Positions 45,201-54,840 of a stretch of 64,000 bases of DNA are shown here, piece by piece (position 1 is the stretch's first letter; every line of letters starts with the position of its first letter). This DNA comes from Clostridium sp. D43t1_170807_H7. Lineage in GTDB: Bacteria; Bacillota; Clostridia; Clostridiales; Clostridiaceae. Location: positions 1 through 64,000 of the forward strand of contig NZ_JADNLK010000001.1 of the NCBI RefSeq assembly GCF_015555905.1, written 5' to 3'. A program made the position numbers and the translations under genes. Below the pieces are notes generated by a model. That model saw only the letters and a list, made by a program, of their open reading frames with translations. It was not told the origin of the DNA and searched no databases.

Positions 45201-45362
45201 TTATTTAATTCTACTTCTCATTTCAATAAATAAGTATCCAAGTATAGCTATTGCAAATGTAGCTAATTGAATGTACCATTTTAATTCCAATGCTGTAAAA
45301 ATTTCATTTAATATTATTGAAATAATAATAACTACTATTACTATTATCGTTTTATTATCCAT
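45201..45362 (-). CDS. small membrane protein, 53 residues
   Basis: Two hydrophobic segments (IIVIVVIIISIILNEIF and IQLATFAIAILGYLFIEM) ending in a basic tail MRSRIK. The ATG follows GAGGAAAGC with good spacing, which is the main reason to call it. It looks like a toxin-like or regulatory membrane peptide in size, but there is no further evidence. Confidence 0.5.
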   Translation of the reverse strand: MDNKTIIVIVVIIISIILNEIFTALELKWYIQLATFAIAILGYLFIEMRSRIK

Positions 45363-45380
45363 ACTGCTTTCCTCACATCT

Positions 45381-45482
45381 CTAGCATATAGTCCACTTTC
45401 CATCTTGTATTCCATCATATTTATCTAATATACTATAAACAAATCCTCCAACAGAGAAAGTCAAAAACCCCTTTAATATCAT
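45381..45482 (-). CDS. possible 33-residue peptide
   Basis: Frame MILKGFLTFSVGGFVYSI continuing to DGKWTIC. It has no convincing ribosome binding site and ends just before that of the next small gene, so it may be a gene remnant. The rest of the 44934-45760 stretch holds only fragments, including a hydrophobic frame near 45047-45130 that lacks a start. Confidence 0.25.
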   Translation of the reverse strand: MILKGFLTFSVGGFVYSILDKYDGIQDGKWTIC

Positions 45483-45706
45483 TTATAGATTAATTCATAT
45501 AGATCTAGCTAATATTTTAAACTTTATAATCACATTTAATTTTTGTCATTTTATTAACTATTATGTAAAAATAATACTATACTTTTTTTTTACATTTCAA
45601 TCATTTTTTGTTTTTTATTTTTATATACTTTATTCTTTTTTAACTTAATAATATTGTTATACTAAATTTAAAACAATTTCTATGACATATTTATTTAACT
45701 AAAAAA

Positions 45707-45749
45707 TTAACCTATAAGAATATAATTACTTTATATTCTTATAGGTTAA
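45707..45749 (-). terminator. terminator after the DUF2232-like gene
   Basis: TTAACCTATAAGAATATAA inverted around ATTACT, with AT-rich tails; lies 12 bases past the stop codon. Confidence 0.8.
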
Positions 45750-45760
45750 TTTTAATCTTA

Positions 45761-46726
45761 TCATAATTTTTTTATCATTATTTTGTCTAAAATATTAATC
45801 TGCATTTCTCTTAAGTTCATAAAATAATTAATTATTAAACTAAATACAACTAATATAATAAAAGTATATTTAAAATTCACTAATAACATATAACATATTG
45901 TTATCCAGAATAATTGTAAAAATCCTTTTGATTTATACTTTGATGATAACCCATTCATAACAAAAGAAAATGAATCTTTTAGTATAAAGTATATTACAAC
46001 TATTCTTATTCCACCTGTTACAATATTAAAATATGCAAAATTAAATTGCATTACTGTACTCTTTAATACTTCATATAATAATAAATATAAAATACCCACA
46101 AAATATGTTTTCTTGCTGCAACATATATATGATCCATACTTTTTAAAGTTTTTTATAATAATATATTTTTCATTAGTATATTTATTTAATATATTAAGTT
46201 TCTTTCCAATAAATAATGTTCCTATGTATACAACTAATATAGTGCTTATTGGTAATGATGCAACTAATATACTAAATAAAATCTCCATCTGCTTCTCATC
46301 TACTGTAGGAAATACTACTTTATAACTATCAAAATCCTTTATAAAACTATATCCAGTTAATTTAGAAAAATAAATATCAATCAACACCATAATAAAACAC
46401 CCACAAATTGCTGAGTAAAAGAAATCATCAAATATTGTTCCTTTTCTTATTATAAAATATCCACATATTAATCCCATTATTATTCCTTGGCTCATCCAAA
46501 TAGCAGATGCTATATCTCCTACTGCTAATGTTACAATAAGCAATGAAGTTATAGACGATAATAAAGTATATTTACTTCCTAACCTCATATATGTTAAACA
46601 AATAAAAAGTGGAACAATCATATCAAGATATAATGTATATGCTATCCCCGTATAAATTGCCATCATGCTAGTTACAACAAACAAAGCAGATAACATTGCT
46701 GCTTCTGTTAATTTTCTTGCGTTCAC
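45761..46726 (-). CDS. DUF2232/YybS-like membrane protein
   Basis: About 321 residues with eight predicted hydrophobic segments. The start ARKLTEAAMLSALFVVTSMM is typical of ECF-transporter substrate-binding and YybS-type proteins. ASAIWMSQGIIMGLICGYFI and GGIRIVVIYFILKDSFSF continue the pattern. I prefer GTG at 46726, which has GGTGG six bases upstream, over GTG at 46741. No ECF energising genes adjoin it. The substrate is unknown and the family is uncertain. Confidence 0.7.
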   Translation of the reverse strand: MNARKLTEAAMLSALFVVTSMMAIYTGIAYTLYLDMIVPLFICLTYMRLGSKYTLLSSITSLLIVTLAVGDIASAIWMSQGIIMGLICGYFIIRKGTIFDDFFYSAICGCFIMVLIDIYFSKLTGYSFIKDFDSYKVVFPTVDEKQMEILFSILVASLPISTILVVYIGTLFIGKKLNILNKYTNEKYIIIKNFKKYGSYICCSKKTYFVGILYLLLYEVLKSTVMQFNFAYFNIVTGGIRIVVIYFILKDSFSFVMNGLSSKYKSKGFLQLFWITICYMLLVNFKYTFIILVVFSLIINYFMNLREMQINILDKIMIKKL

Positions 46727-46847
46727 TTTAATCCACCACACTTATCTTTTTTAAAATAACTCTCTAAAATTTTAAAAAGTTATTTTATTTCTTAAGTTCT
46801 TTAATCAATTATACTCTTTTATTTTAAAGTTAAAAGTAAAATTTATT

Positions 46848-46964
46848 TTAATTTTCTTTTATTAAAGCCTTTTCTTTATAATAATTATTTAATCCTTCAA
46901 ATGTTGGATTGATACCTAATTTAAAACATTCTTCTACATATGCTTTTAAAACATAAATACTCAT
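46848..46964 (-). CDS. hypothetical small protein, 38 residues
   Basis: Begins MSIYVLKAYVEECFK, then LGINPTFEGLNNYYKEKALI. It is soluble and amphipathic. The ATG is preceded by AGAGGTG at the right distance. It lies in the gap between the DUF2232-like gene and the divergent exonuclease gene. It has no recognisable family. Confidence 0.5.
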   Translation of the reverse strand: MSIYVLKAYVEECFKLGINPTFEGLNNYYKEKALIKEN

Positions 46965-47084
46965 TTATTTAACACCTCTTTTTAAGACTTTTTTATTGAT
47001 TTATGTTTTAATATATGTAATAAGAGTTATGTAAATTACTAAAAATAATAAAATAATAAAAAAAATTTAATTTGTAGGTGAAAA

Positions 47085-47834
47085 ATGAACTATATAATTT
47101 TTGATTTAGAATACAATCAACAACATCCTGATGATATTAATCCCTCAGAGCCTAAACCGCCATTATTATTTGAGATAATTCAAATTGGAGCAATAAAAAT
47201 GTCTAAAGATTTAAACTCAATTTCTGTATTTAATTCTTTAGTTAAACCTAATATACACTTAAAACTTCATCCTTATGTAGAAAACTTGACTAAAATTAAC
47301 ATGGAGGATTTAAATAAATCCTCAAACTTTAAATCTGTTTATACTGACTTTATTAATTTTATTGGAAAAGAAGAAAATATTCTTGTTGTATGGGGTAATT
47401 CTGATATAAAAGAGTTAATTAAAAATATAGAATTTTATAATCTTGATTCCTCTAAAATTTCAAATAAATATATAGATATTCAAAGTTATGCTAGTAAACT
47501 ATTTCAGCTACCTAAAGGACAAAAAATAAGTTTAAAAAATGCTGTTGAAGCTCTTAATATCCCTGTTGAAGGTGACTTCCATGATGCATTTTACGATGCT
47601 CACTATACTGCTGAAGTTTTTAAAGCTATTTATACAAAAAAACTGTCTCCAAGTACCTTCATTAAAAACACTGAAAAAAGACCTAAGGTAAAAAAAGAAA
47701 AGCTTGATTCTAAAGCCTTAATAAAAGAATTTGAAAAAATCTATAACCGAAAAATGTCTGAAGAAGAAATTAAGATGATTCGATTAGCATATTTTATGGG
47801 TAAAACTAAACAATTTATTTTAAAAGATGAATAA
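47085..47834 (+). CDS. DnaQ/RNase T-like 3'-5' exonuclease
   Basis: 249 residues. Exo I is IIFDLEYNQ near residue 5, Exo II sits in VVWGNSDIKEL near 106, and Exo III is FHDAFYDAHYTAEVFKA near 165. Together these DEDDh motifs supply the two metal-ion ligands. It resembles KapD-type proteins of Firmicutes. The C-terminal ~65 residues are basic and Lys-rich with a helical end, perhaps for nucleic-acid binding. It is followed 44 bases later by a NERD-like membrane protein and probably shares its transcript. Confidence 0.88.
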   Translation: MNYIIFDLEYNQQHPDDINPSEPKPPLLFEIIQIGAIKMSKDLNSISVFNSLVKPNIHLKLHPYVENLTKINMEDLNKSSNFKSVYTDFINFIGKEENILVVWGNSDIKELIKNIEFYNLDSSKISNKYIDIQSYASKLFQLPKGQKISLKNAVEALNIPVEGDFHDAFYDAHYTAEVFKAIYTKKLSPSTFIKNTEKRPKVKKEKLDSKALIKEFEKIYNRKMSEEEIKMIRLAYFMGKTKQFILKDE

Positions 47835-47878
47835 TTTTCCAAAAAGTAGGTAATCTAATACTAAAGGAGGCTATGTTA

Positions 47879-48787
47879 ATGTTGCTTGTTTTAGTAAATA
47901 TTATATGGTTAATTATAAAATTAATATTTTATATTATATTTTTCTTAATGAAAACAGTATTTGAAATACTTGCTTTTATTTTTAAAAAACCATATTTAAG
48001 ATTTCCATTTTTACTTATTAGTATTGGTTGCTTACTTAAAATTAATTTTAATATTCTAGCAACTATATACTTTATTTACTTAATGCACTTATCTGCAATA
48101 AAATTTAATATTTATAATAAAATTTATGCTAACTTAAACTATATTTATAATAAAATACGTAATTCTTATAAAGTTTCAAGTTGTTTAAAATCCCTTAAAA
48201 ATGATGGTATTATATTAAATAACATATATTTAGAAAGTAACCATGATGATTCTTGCTCTATAGATGAGTTAGTAATTACTAATGGTGGTATTTTTGCTAT
48301 TAAAACATTAAATTATCCTTATAATGATTATACCGAGTTTGATGTACCTAGTGCACTCTCATTAAATAGTATTAAATACAAAGATGATACAATAATAGAT
48401 CTTAGCTTGATAAATTCTATATCTGAAGAATGTTTAAAGTGCTATAATATTTTGCAAGACATCTTATCTTGCGATATACCAATAACTAATATTATTGCTA
48501 TCCCACAAGAAAATTGTGTTGTAAAGGACGGCTCTTCAGTAGAAACTCCAATTGTAACAGCTAAAGATTTGCCTTATTATATAAAAAATAAAATAAATAA
48601 AAATGTTAACTATTCACCATTATTAATAAAAGAAAGTTTATTAGAAAATAAACTTTGGACTTTTGATATAGTTATTTCAAGACTTCAAAGCTTTCTTAAT
48701 CATAGTAAAACTATTATATTGTTTTTTACTATATTTCTAGTTATATATTATATCTATATAACTTTTATATCTTATATATTTTTTTAA
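47879..48787 (+). CDS. membrane protein with NERD-like domain
   Basis: About 302 residues. Hydrophobic segments occupy residues about 1-60; the central domain (about 100-250) has SIDELVITNGGIFAIKTLNY, corresponding to the nuclease-related NERD core (D...G.F.IE.K). Its catalytic Glu/Lys pattern is partly replaced, ITNIIAIP follows, and a last membrane span lies at the end (TIILFFTIFLVIYYIYI). The start at the second ATG (47879) fits AAAGGAGG; the first ATG (47873) is too close to it. It is downstream of an exonuclease gene. Nuclease activity is doubtful. Confidence 0.65.
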   Translation: MLLVLVNIIWLIIKLIFYIIFFLMKTVFEILAFIFKKPYLRFPFLLISIGCLLKINFNILATIYFIYLMHLSAIKFNIYNKIYANLNYIYNKIRNSYKVSSCLKSLKNDGIILNNIYLESNHDDSCSIDELVITNGGIFAIKTLNYPYNDYTEFDVPSALSLNSIKYKDDTIIDLSLINSISEECLKCYNILQDILSCDIPITNIIAIPQENCVVKDGSSVETPIVTAKDLPYYIKNKINKNVNYSPLLIKESLLENKLWTFDIVISRLQSFLNHSKTIILFFTIFLVIYYIYITFISYIFF

Positions 48788-48815
48788 ACTAATTACATTA
48801 TGAATTATATAAAAA

Positions 48816-48859
48816 AGTAACTAACTATTTATCATTAAAGATATATAAGTTAGTTACTC
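48816..48859. terminator. bidirectional terminator
   Basis: AGTAACTAACT(A/T) arms inverted around AT-rich sequence, followed by TCTTATTTT on the plus strand; serves the plus-strand NERD-like gene and perhaps the convergent 50-residue gene. Confidence 0.75.
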
Positions 48860-48875
48860 TTATTTTATAATTAAA

Positions 48876-49028
48876 CTATCCTAGCATTTCATATTTATCC
48901 ATATTAGTTTGTTTTACAATTTTATTATAAACCACCTTTATATCATCTGCATTATTATCAAAAGCTAATGCTTCTACTAATGCATCTAAAATAATAATTA
49001 TTTCCTTCTCATCTAACTTTATATCCAT
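48876..49028 (-). CDS. hypothetical protein, 50 residues, pepF-linked
   Basis: Acidic soluble peptide MDIKLDEKEIIIILDALVEA followed by DNNADDIKVVYNKIVKQ. A strong GGAGGAAAA precedes the ATG, and it lies 23 bases downstream of the pepF stop on the same strand, so it is probably in that operon. A helical, possibly protein-binding peptide; the family is not recognised. Confidence 0.6.
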   Translation of the reverse strand: MDIKLDEKEIIIILDALVEALAFDNNADDIKVVYNKIVKQTNMDKYEMLG

Positions 49029-49051
49029 AAATTTTCCTCCATACCTTAATA

Positions 49052-50824
49052 TTATTTACTAAGTTCAATAAATTTCTCTATATCTTCTTCTATAGTTTTT
49101 AATGAGTTTCTCCAGAATTCTTTGTTATGAATATCTATACCAACCTCTTTTGTTATATCTGCAATTTTATTTTTTCCTGTAATTGATAAAAGTCTTTCAT
49201 ATTCACTTGTAAAACTTTCACCCTTCTTTAAATATTCAGCATATAATCCCTTTGCAAATAATAAACCAAATGCATAAGGGAAATTATAATAATTATAATC
49301 TGCATCATAATAATGTGGCTTCCATGCCCACATATAAGGATGTAGGTATTCTGGATCTAACCCATCACCATAAGCCTCTCTTTGCGCTTTTAACATTAAT
49401 TCTTTAATTTGCTCTACTGTTAATGCACTTTCTTTTCTTGCTTCAAAGACTGACTTTTCGAATAAAAATCTTGAATAAATATCTACTATTACTTGTGTGC
49501 AGTCACATATCTCAGCTTCTAATATAGCTAGTGCTTCTTCCTTATCTGCTTCCTTAATTGCTGCTTTTTTTATTATAGTTTCACAGAATGTAGATGCTGT
49601 CTCTGCAATAGGCATAGGATAATCTGAATTTAGTATTGCTTCATTTTTTAAGCATTCCCCATGAAATCCATGACCAAGTTCATGTGCCATAGTAACCACA
49701 TCACCAAAGCTACCACCATAATTTAATAAAACTCTACTTTCTCCTATAAAATGAAGTCCAGCACAAAATGCTCCTCCAACTTTCCCTTCTCTAGGTTCTA
49801 CGTCTATCCAATTATTATCTATAGCCTTTTGAGCAAAGTCTCCTAAATTATCACTAAATGTTCTAAAGTTTTTAACTACAAATTTTGCTCCTTCTTCATA
49901 TGTAAATTTCATATCAGTATTTGATATTGGAGCATATAAGTCATAAAAAGGCAATCCATTTTTATGTCCTAACATTTCTGCTTTTCTTCTTAGATACTTT
50001 CTAAAAACAGGTAGGCTTTCTTTCATAGCATCTAACATTGCATTTAATGACTCTTCATCCATTCTTGAATCTATTAAAGTTTTTTCTAAAGGTGAGTTAT
50101 ATCCTCTAAAATCACAAACTGTTAATACCTCACCCTTTATTCCATTAAGAGCCGCTGCAACCCCTTCTTCAACCTTCTTATAAGATGCTATTTCCGCCTC
50201 ATAAGCTCTCTTTCTTACTTCTTCTGATTTATCTTCTGCCATATTTAATACTACTGTTAATGGATACTCTTTTACTTCATCATTTTCTTTAATTTCAACC
50301 ATCAATGATGATATTAAATTATCCTTAAGCTTACTCCATGCATTAGAGCCTGTATTTTTCATATTTGCAATAATACTTTCTTCTTTATCACTTAATAAAT
50401 ACTTACTTTGTTCTACAATACTCTTTAATACATATTCATGAGCCTTAAGTAATTCTGATTTTTCAATTATACAATCAATATTCTCAATATTACTTATATA
50501 TCTTTCTACCTTAGTTGAAGCTTCCACTATATGCGTTAACTTTTTTTCAAATATATCAGAATATCTTAATGCTTCTGCATCCTTTGTATTAACACTAATA
50601 CTTAATTGTATAAATGAACCTATCTTACTAATTAATTCAGTCAATTTTGAATATTTTTTTATATAATCCTCTAACTTTATTAATATATCATTATTATCTT
50701 TTACAATCTCATTAGCCCATTCATTAACTTCGTTAATTTTGCTTGTAAGCCTATCCATATCAATTTTAAATTCTTGACTTTCAAATGATGGATATAACTC
50801 TTTTAGGCTCCAATTTAAACTCAT
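49052..50824 (-). CDS. pepF: oligoendopeptidase F
   Basis: Cytosolic zinc metallopeptidase that degrades oligopeptides (M3 family). At 590 residues it has usual length. The zinc motif is MAHELGHGFHGE near residue 380, followed by TASTFCETII supplying the third ligand. The N-terminal helical domain ends in AEDKSEEVRKRAYEAE. GDGLDPEYLHPYMWAWKPHYY near the end is typical of PepF. ATG follows GAGGAGG. A 50-residue gene trails it. Confidence 0.95.
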   Translation of the reverse strand: MSLNWSLKELYPSFESQEFKIDMDRLTSKINEVNEWANEIVKDNNDILIKLEDYIKKYSKLTELISKIGSFIQLSISVNTKDAEALRYSDIFEKKLTHIVEASTKVERYISNIENIDCIIEKSELLKAHEYVLKSIVEQSKYLLSDKEESIIANMKNTGSNAWSKLKDNLISSLMVEIKENDEVKEYPLTVVLNMAEDKSEEVRKRAYEAEIASYKKVEEGVAAALNGIKGEVLTVCDFRGYNSPLEKTLIDSRMDEESLNAMLDAMKESLPVFRKYLRRKAEMLGHKNGLPFYDLYAPISNTDMKFTYEEGAKFVVKNFRTFSDNLGDFAQKAIDNNWIDVEPREGKVGGAFCAGLHFIGESRVLLNYGGSFGDVVTMAHELGHGFHGECLKNEAILNSDYPMPIAETASTFCETIIKKAAIKEADKEEALAILEAEICDCTQVIVDIYSRFLFEKSVFEARKESALTVEQIKELMLKAQREAYGDGLDPEYLHPYMWAWKPHYYDADYNYYNFPYAFGLLFAKGLYAEYLKKGESFTSEYERLLSITGKNKIADITKEVGIDIHNKEFWRNSLKTIEEDIEKFIELSK

Positions 50825-50905
50825 TTCTAATCCTCCTCTTATTTTTACAAATTCTTATTATAATTATATACTGTTAATGAAAATAATTCCAACTAACATA
50901 TAAAA

Positions 50906-50947
50906 AAAGTAAAATAAATTACAAAATTCACAATTTATTTTACTTTT
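50906..50947 (-). terminator. terminator of the 236-residue membrane gene
   Basis: AAAAGTAAAATAAATT arms inverted around a loop, with T-rich tail; begins about 10 bases past the stop at 50957. Confidence 0.7.
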
Positions 50948-50956
50948 ATTAAATTT

Positions 50957-51667
50957 CTATTTTCTAACTTTAACCTGAAGTTTTTCTATCCAGCCTTTAT
51001 TATACTTTAATGAAATATAACCTATTATACTCATAATTAATGCTCCAACTGCATCTACAAATAAATCTACCATAGTATCTGTTAAAGCAGCTCTTCCTAT
51101 TAATTGTGTCCCATTTTCTAAAGCAAATTTTTGCATGTTAAGGCCTAGTAAACCATCAAAAGTAAATTCATAGAATTCCCAAACTACTCCTAAAGCTACT
51201 GCAAAACAAAATGAAAATAAAGCTACAAATAAAGGACTTAAATTCATAGGAACCTCTTCAGTTTTATTTAATAAAGTTACAATTGAAAAACCTAATGCTC
51301 CTATCATTGCTCCGCTAAATGTGTGTAAGATATTATCCCAATTTGAAAAATTATAATAAAAACTCTTTACTTCTCCTAAATATATTGCAGAATATAAGAA
51401 TATAGTATATAAAATTAACATATTTGATGGTATTTCAATTTTCAACTTATGCTCCAACATCCCTGGTAATAACAATGCAATTACCCCTAAAATACATTGC
51501 GATAGCATTAAGGCATAATCACTTTTTATACGAATAAATGGCTCATTAGCATTTGTAGTTGTTGGTGCCTTGTTAATTGCAAAGACTAAAAATATAATTG
51601 TATAAACTAATGTTATTAACACAAAATAACTTAAAATTTTCTGCCAATTAATTTTACTTTTCTTCAT
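50957..51667 (-). CDS. DUF2238-like integral membrane protein
   Basis: 236 residues with six hydrophobic segments. The centre, NWDNILHTFSGAMIGALGFS, and the later ALGVVWEFYEFTFDGLLGLN resemble the DUF2238/YjdF pattern of WD..H and WE..E residues within membrane spans. TDTMVDLFVDAVGALIMSII follows. The ATG at 51667 is preceded by AAGGAGAG. Monocistronic; the role is unknown. Confidence 0.7.
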   Translation of the reverse strand: MKKSKINWQKILSYFVLITLVYTIIFLVFAINKAPTTTNANEPFIRIKSDYALMLSQCILGVIALLLPGMLEHKLKIEIPSNMLILYTIFLYSAIYLGEVKSFYYNFSNWDNILHTFSGAMIGALGFSIVTLLNKTEEVPMNLSPLFVALFSFCFAVALGVVWEFYEFTFDGLLGLNMQKFALENGTQLIGRAALTDTMVDLFVDAVGALIMSIIGYISLKYNKGWIEKLQVKVRK

Positions 51668-51867
51668 ATAATCTCTCTCCTTCATTTAAAATTTATAAAT
51701 ATTAATTTGTATTAGTTCAAATTATAATTCTATAATAAATATGACTAAAAGTAAAATATTATGTGAAATTTATCTGTATTTTGTATATATTTATTTATTT
51801 TTTTATTATATATATATTTACATCTAGAATATTTTATTATATTATTATTAATAACATAAGATACTTA

Positions 51868-52140
51868 ATAAGCATTGATGGAAAGAGTAATTTTAATGAT
51901 ATCTTTAAGCGAGTAAGGGATGGTGTAAGCCTTATAAGATTAGTTTTAATGAAAAACCTTCCTGAGCTTCTAACCGAACAAGTGATAACACTTCAGTAGA
52001 CTTAGACGGGACCCTACCGTTAAAATGGGACAGTCTTAAATTTATATTTAAATTTAGCACTGATAAAGAGGCTTTATGCAAATTAGGTGGTACCGCGGAA
52101 TTTACCTTTCGTCCTATATTTTAGGATGAAAGGTTTTTTT
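51868..52140 (+). promoter_or_regulatory. T-box leader, asparagine specificity
   Basis: AGGTGGTACCGCGG at 52085-52098 is the T-box. Stem I has GGTGTAAGCC in its distal loop, a GAAC element, then AAC at 51987-51989 as the likely specifier codon for tRNA-Asn. It is followed by the T-box-controlled terminator and asnA. The specifier was placed by position, not by folding. The 5' end of the leader is uncertain; the remaining AT-rich upstream sequence to 51668 shows no gene. Confidence 0.9.
52105..52140 (+). terminator. T-box-controlled terminator before asnA
   Basis: CCTTTCGTCCTA with its near-complement around TATTT, then seven T; 24 bases before the asnA start. Confidence 0.9.
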
Positions 52141-52163
52141 ATATTATTTAGGGGGTTATTTTT

Positions 52164-53189
52164 ATGACAAAAAAATTAAAATCTAAAGTTTTCATACCTG
52201 AAAACTACAAATCTAACTTATCTTTAATAGAAACAGAAATAGCAATAAAAAAAGTTAAAGACTTCTTTGAAGCTAAGCTTGCTGAAACTTTAAACCTAAC
52301 AAGAGTTTCTGCTCCATTATTTCTTGAAAATGGTTCAGGTTTAAATGATAATTTAAATGGAGTAGAAAGACCAGTAAGCTTTGATATGTTAGCAATTGAA
52401 GATAGTAATATAGAAATTGTTCATTCATTAGCAAAATGGAAAAGATTCGCGCTTCATAGATATAAATTTGAGGCTGGCTCTGGTTTATATACAGATATGA
52501 ATGCAATTAGAAGAGATGAAGAGTTAGATAATCTTCACTCTATTTATGTTGACCAATGGGATTGGGAAAAGGTAATTACTAAAGAAGATAGAAATATAGA
52601 TACTTTAAAGGATACAGTTAGAAAAATATTTTCTGTATTTAAAGTAACAGAAGATTTTGTTGCTAACGAATATCCATCTATTGAAAAGATTCTACCTGAG
52701 GATATTACTTTTATTACTTCACAAGAATTAGAAGATATGTATCCTGAGCTTACATCTAAAGAAAGAGAAAATGCTATTACTAAAGAACATAAAGCTGTAT
52801 TTATACTTGGTATTGGAGACACTTTAAAATCTGGTGAAAAACATGATGGAAGAAGTCCTGACTATGATGACTGGAAACTTAACGGAGATATTTTATTCTA
52901 CGATCCATTATTTGATTCAGCTATAGAACTTTCTTCTATGGGAATTAGAGTTGATAAAGCTGCATTAGAATATCAATTACAAAAATCAGGATGTGAAAAC
53001 AGACGTAATCTTCCATTCCATAAAGCATTATTAGAAGAAAAACTTCCTTTAACTATGGGTGGTGGAATTGGTCAATCAAGAATTTGCATGTTCTTTTTAA
53101 GAAAAGCCCATATAGGTGAAGTACAAGCTTCTATTTGGGATGAATATACTCATAAACAATGCGAAGCAGCAAATATTGAGCTATTATAA
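52164..53189 (+). CDS. asnA: aspartate--ammonia ligase (asparagine synthetase A)
   Basis: ATP-dependent formation of asparagine from aspartate and ammonia, a class II synthetase-like enzyme. The 341-residue protein has IALKKVK-type helices at the N-terminus, [20 protein letters not shown] near 50, [31 protein letters not shown] near 118, [13 protein letters not shown] and [16 protein letters not shown] near the end. It follows an Asn T-box, so uncharged tRNA-Asn induces it. GGGGG precedes the ATG. Confidence 0.96.
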   Translation: MTKKLKSKVFIPENYKSNLSLIETEIAIKKVKDFFEAKLAETLNLTRVSAPLFLENGSGLNDNLNGVERPVSFDMLAIEDSNIEIVHSLAKWKRFALHRYKFEAGSGLYTDMNAIRRDEELDNLHSIYVDQWDWEKVITKEDRNIDTLKDTVRKIFSVFKVTEDFVANEYPSIEKILPEDITFITSQELEDMYPELTSKERENAITKEHKAVFILGIGDTLKSGEKHDGRSPDYDDWKLNGDILFYDPLFDSAIELSSMGIRVDKAALEYQLQKSGCENRRNLPFHKALLEEKLPLTMGGGIGQSRICMFFLRKAHIGEVQASIWDEYTHKQCEAANIELL

Positions 53190-53250
53190 AATCAATACAA
53201 TAACTGGCTTAACAAGACTTTAGAATAATATTATAACTTAATTGAAAATC

Positions 53251-53287
53251 AAAAAAATCATAGCTATTTCTAGCTATGATTTTTTTA
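53251..53287. terminator. bidirectional terminator between asnA and mnmA
   Basis: AAAAAAATCATAGCTA inverted around TTTC, with T-tracts on both strands; convergent genes flank it. Confidence 0.9.
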
Positions 53288-53288
53288 C

Positions 53289-54374
53289 TTATATTATACC
53301 GGCAATAATTCCTCCACCAACAACTTTGTTTCCTTGATAGAAAACAACAGATTGGCCTTTTGTTATTGCCCTTTGTTTTTCTTTAAAACTAACTTTAACT
53401 TTTCCATCTCTTAAAGGTGAAATAACTGCCTCTGCTGGTCTTCCTGAATATCTAACCTTTGCTTCAACTGTTATTGGTTCTTCAAGCTTATCAAATGGAA
53501 TAAAGTTAACATCCTTAGCAACTAAATCAGTCTTAAAGATATCCTCTTCTGGACCTAATACAACTTCATTAGTTCTAGGATTTATATCAGTTACGAATAC
53601 AGGTCTTCCAAGAGCTATTCCTAACCCTTTTCTTTGACCTATAGTATAGTAAACTATTCCTTTATGTTGCCCTAATACATTTCCGTTTTTATCAACAAAA
53701 TTTCCTGGAACAACTTCTAATGGTCTAGCTTCACTTATGTATCTACCATGATTATTATCTGGTATAAAGCAAATTTCTTCACTATCTTTTTTATTATATA
53801 CTGATAATCCAATTTCCTTAGCAATTTCTCTTATTCTATCCTTAGTGTATTCTCCACAAGGCATAAGAGTATGTGCCAATTGCTCTTGAGTAAAGTTATA
53901 TAATGCATATGTTTGGTCTTTTCTATCATCATCTGAACGAATTAATAGATATCTTCCATTTTCATCTTGTTCAATTTTAGCATAGTGACCTGTTGCAACA
54001 TAATCAGCACCTATTCCTTGAGCTTTTCTTAATAACTCATCAAACTTTAAATGCTTATTACATGCTATACATGGGTTTGGTGTTTTTCCATCTATATATT
54101 CTTGAACAAAATAATCAATAACTTTTTCTTTAAAGCTATCTCTAAAGTTCATTACATAAAAAGGAATACCAATTTTATTAGCAACTCTTCTTGCATCATC
54201 TACAGCTGAAAGTGAACAACATCCACCTTCTCTTTCTGTATAATCTTTATCTTCTTGCCATATTTGCATTGTAACACCAATAACATCATAGCCTTGCTCT
54301 TTCAAAAGGTAAGCAGCAACGGAGCTATCAACTCCGCCACTCATACCTATAACTACTTTTTTCTTCTTTTCCAT
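53289..54374 (-). CDS. mnmA: tRNA-specific 2-thiouridylase MnmA
   Basis: Thiolates U34 of tRNA-Lys, -Glu and -Gln using sulfur from IscS. The 361-residue protein has the PP-loop ATP motif [15 protein letters not shown] near residue 10. The catalytic Cys lies in [14 protein letters not shown] near residue 103, and the second Cys in SEEICFIPD near 200. [13 protein letters not shown] and the C-terminal beta-barrel ([17 protein letters not shown]) follow. ATG 54374 is chosen, with AAGGTG upstream. Last gene of the isc operon, which explains its sulfur supply. Confidence 0.95.
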   Translation of the reverse strand: MEKKKKVVIGMSGGVDSSVAAYLLKEQGYDVIGVTMQIWQEDKDYTEREGGCCSLSAVDDARRVANKIGIPFYVMNFRDSFKEKVIDYFVQEYIDGKTPNPCIACNKHLKFDELLRKAQGIGADYVATGHYAKIEQDENGRYLLIRSDDDRKDQTYALYNFTQEQLAHTLMPCGEYTKDRIREIAKEIGLSVYNKKDSEEICFIPDNNHGRYISEARPLEVVPGNFVDKNGNVLGQHKGIVYYTIGQRKGLGIALGRPVFVTDINPRTNEVVLGPEEDIFKTDLVAKDVNFIPFDKLEEPITVEAKVRYSGRPAEAVISPLRDGKVKVSFKEKQRAITKGQSVVFYQGNKVVGGGIIAGII

Positions 54375-54394
54375 CAAATCACACCTTAAGTTTT

Positions 54395-54838
54395 TTATTC
54401 GTGTCCGTGTACTGCATCATGTAATTCATCATGATCTGTTTCTTCGAATTCCCATCCTTCAGTGCTTAATCCAGCATTTTTTCTGTAGTCATTGATTGCT
54501 TTGTGTATAGCTTCTTCAGCTAATACTGAGCAGTGCATTTTTACTGGTGGAAGTCCATCTAAAGCTTCAGCAACAGCTTTATTTGATAATTCCCAAGCTT
54601 CTTCTAAAGTTTTTCCTTTAATCATTTCTGTAGCCATTGAAGATGAAGCTATAGCTGATCCACATCCAAAAGTTTGGAATTTAACATCTTTAATAATGTT
54701 ATCCTCTACTTTTAAATAAACTCTCATTATATCTCCGCACTTAGCATTTCCAACTTCTCCAATACCGTTTGCGTCTTCAATTTCTCCTACATTTCTTGGA
54801 TTTCTAAAATGGTCCATAACTTTATCTGTATATATCAT
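54395..54838 (-). CDS. iscU: Fe-S cluster scaffold IscU/NifU N-terminal type
   Basis: Assembles Fe-S clusters on three Cys residues: [11 protein letters not shown] (Cys near 34), [12 protein letters not shown] (near 59) and [12 protein letters not shown] (near 103). The N-terminal [13 protein letters not shown] is characteristic. The 147-residue protein has a His/Glu-rich tail. It sits directly after iscS (2-base gap) and before mnmA, so expression follows IscR control. Confidence 0.95.
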   Translation of the reverse strand: MIYTDKVMDHFRNPRNVGEIEDANGIGEVGNAKCGDIMRVYLKVEDNIIKDVKFQTFGCGSAIASSSMATEMIKGKTLEEAWELSNKAVAEALDGLPPVKMHCSVLAEEAIHKAINDYRKNAGLSTEGWEFEETDHDELHDAVHGHE

Positions 54839-54840
54839 AA

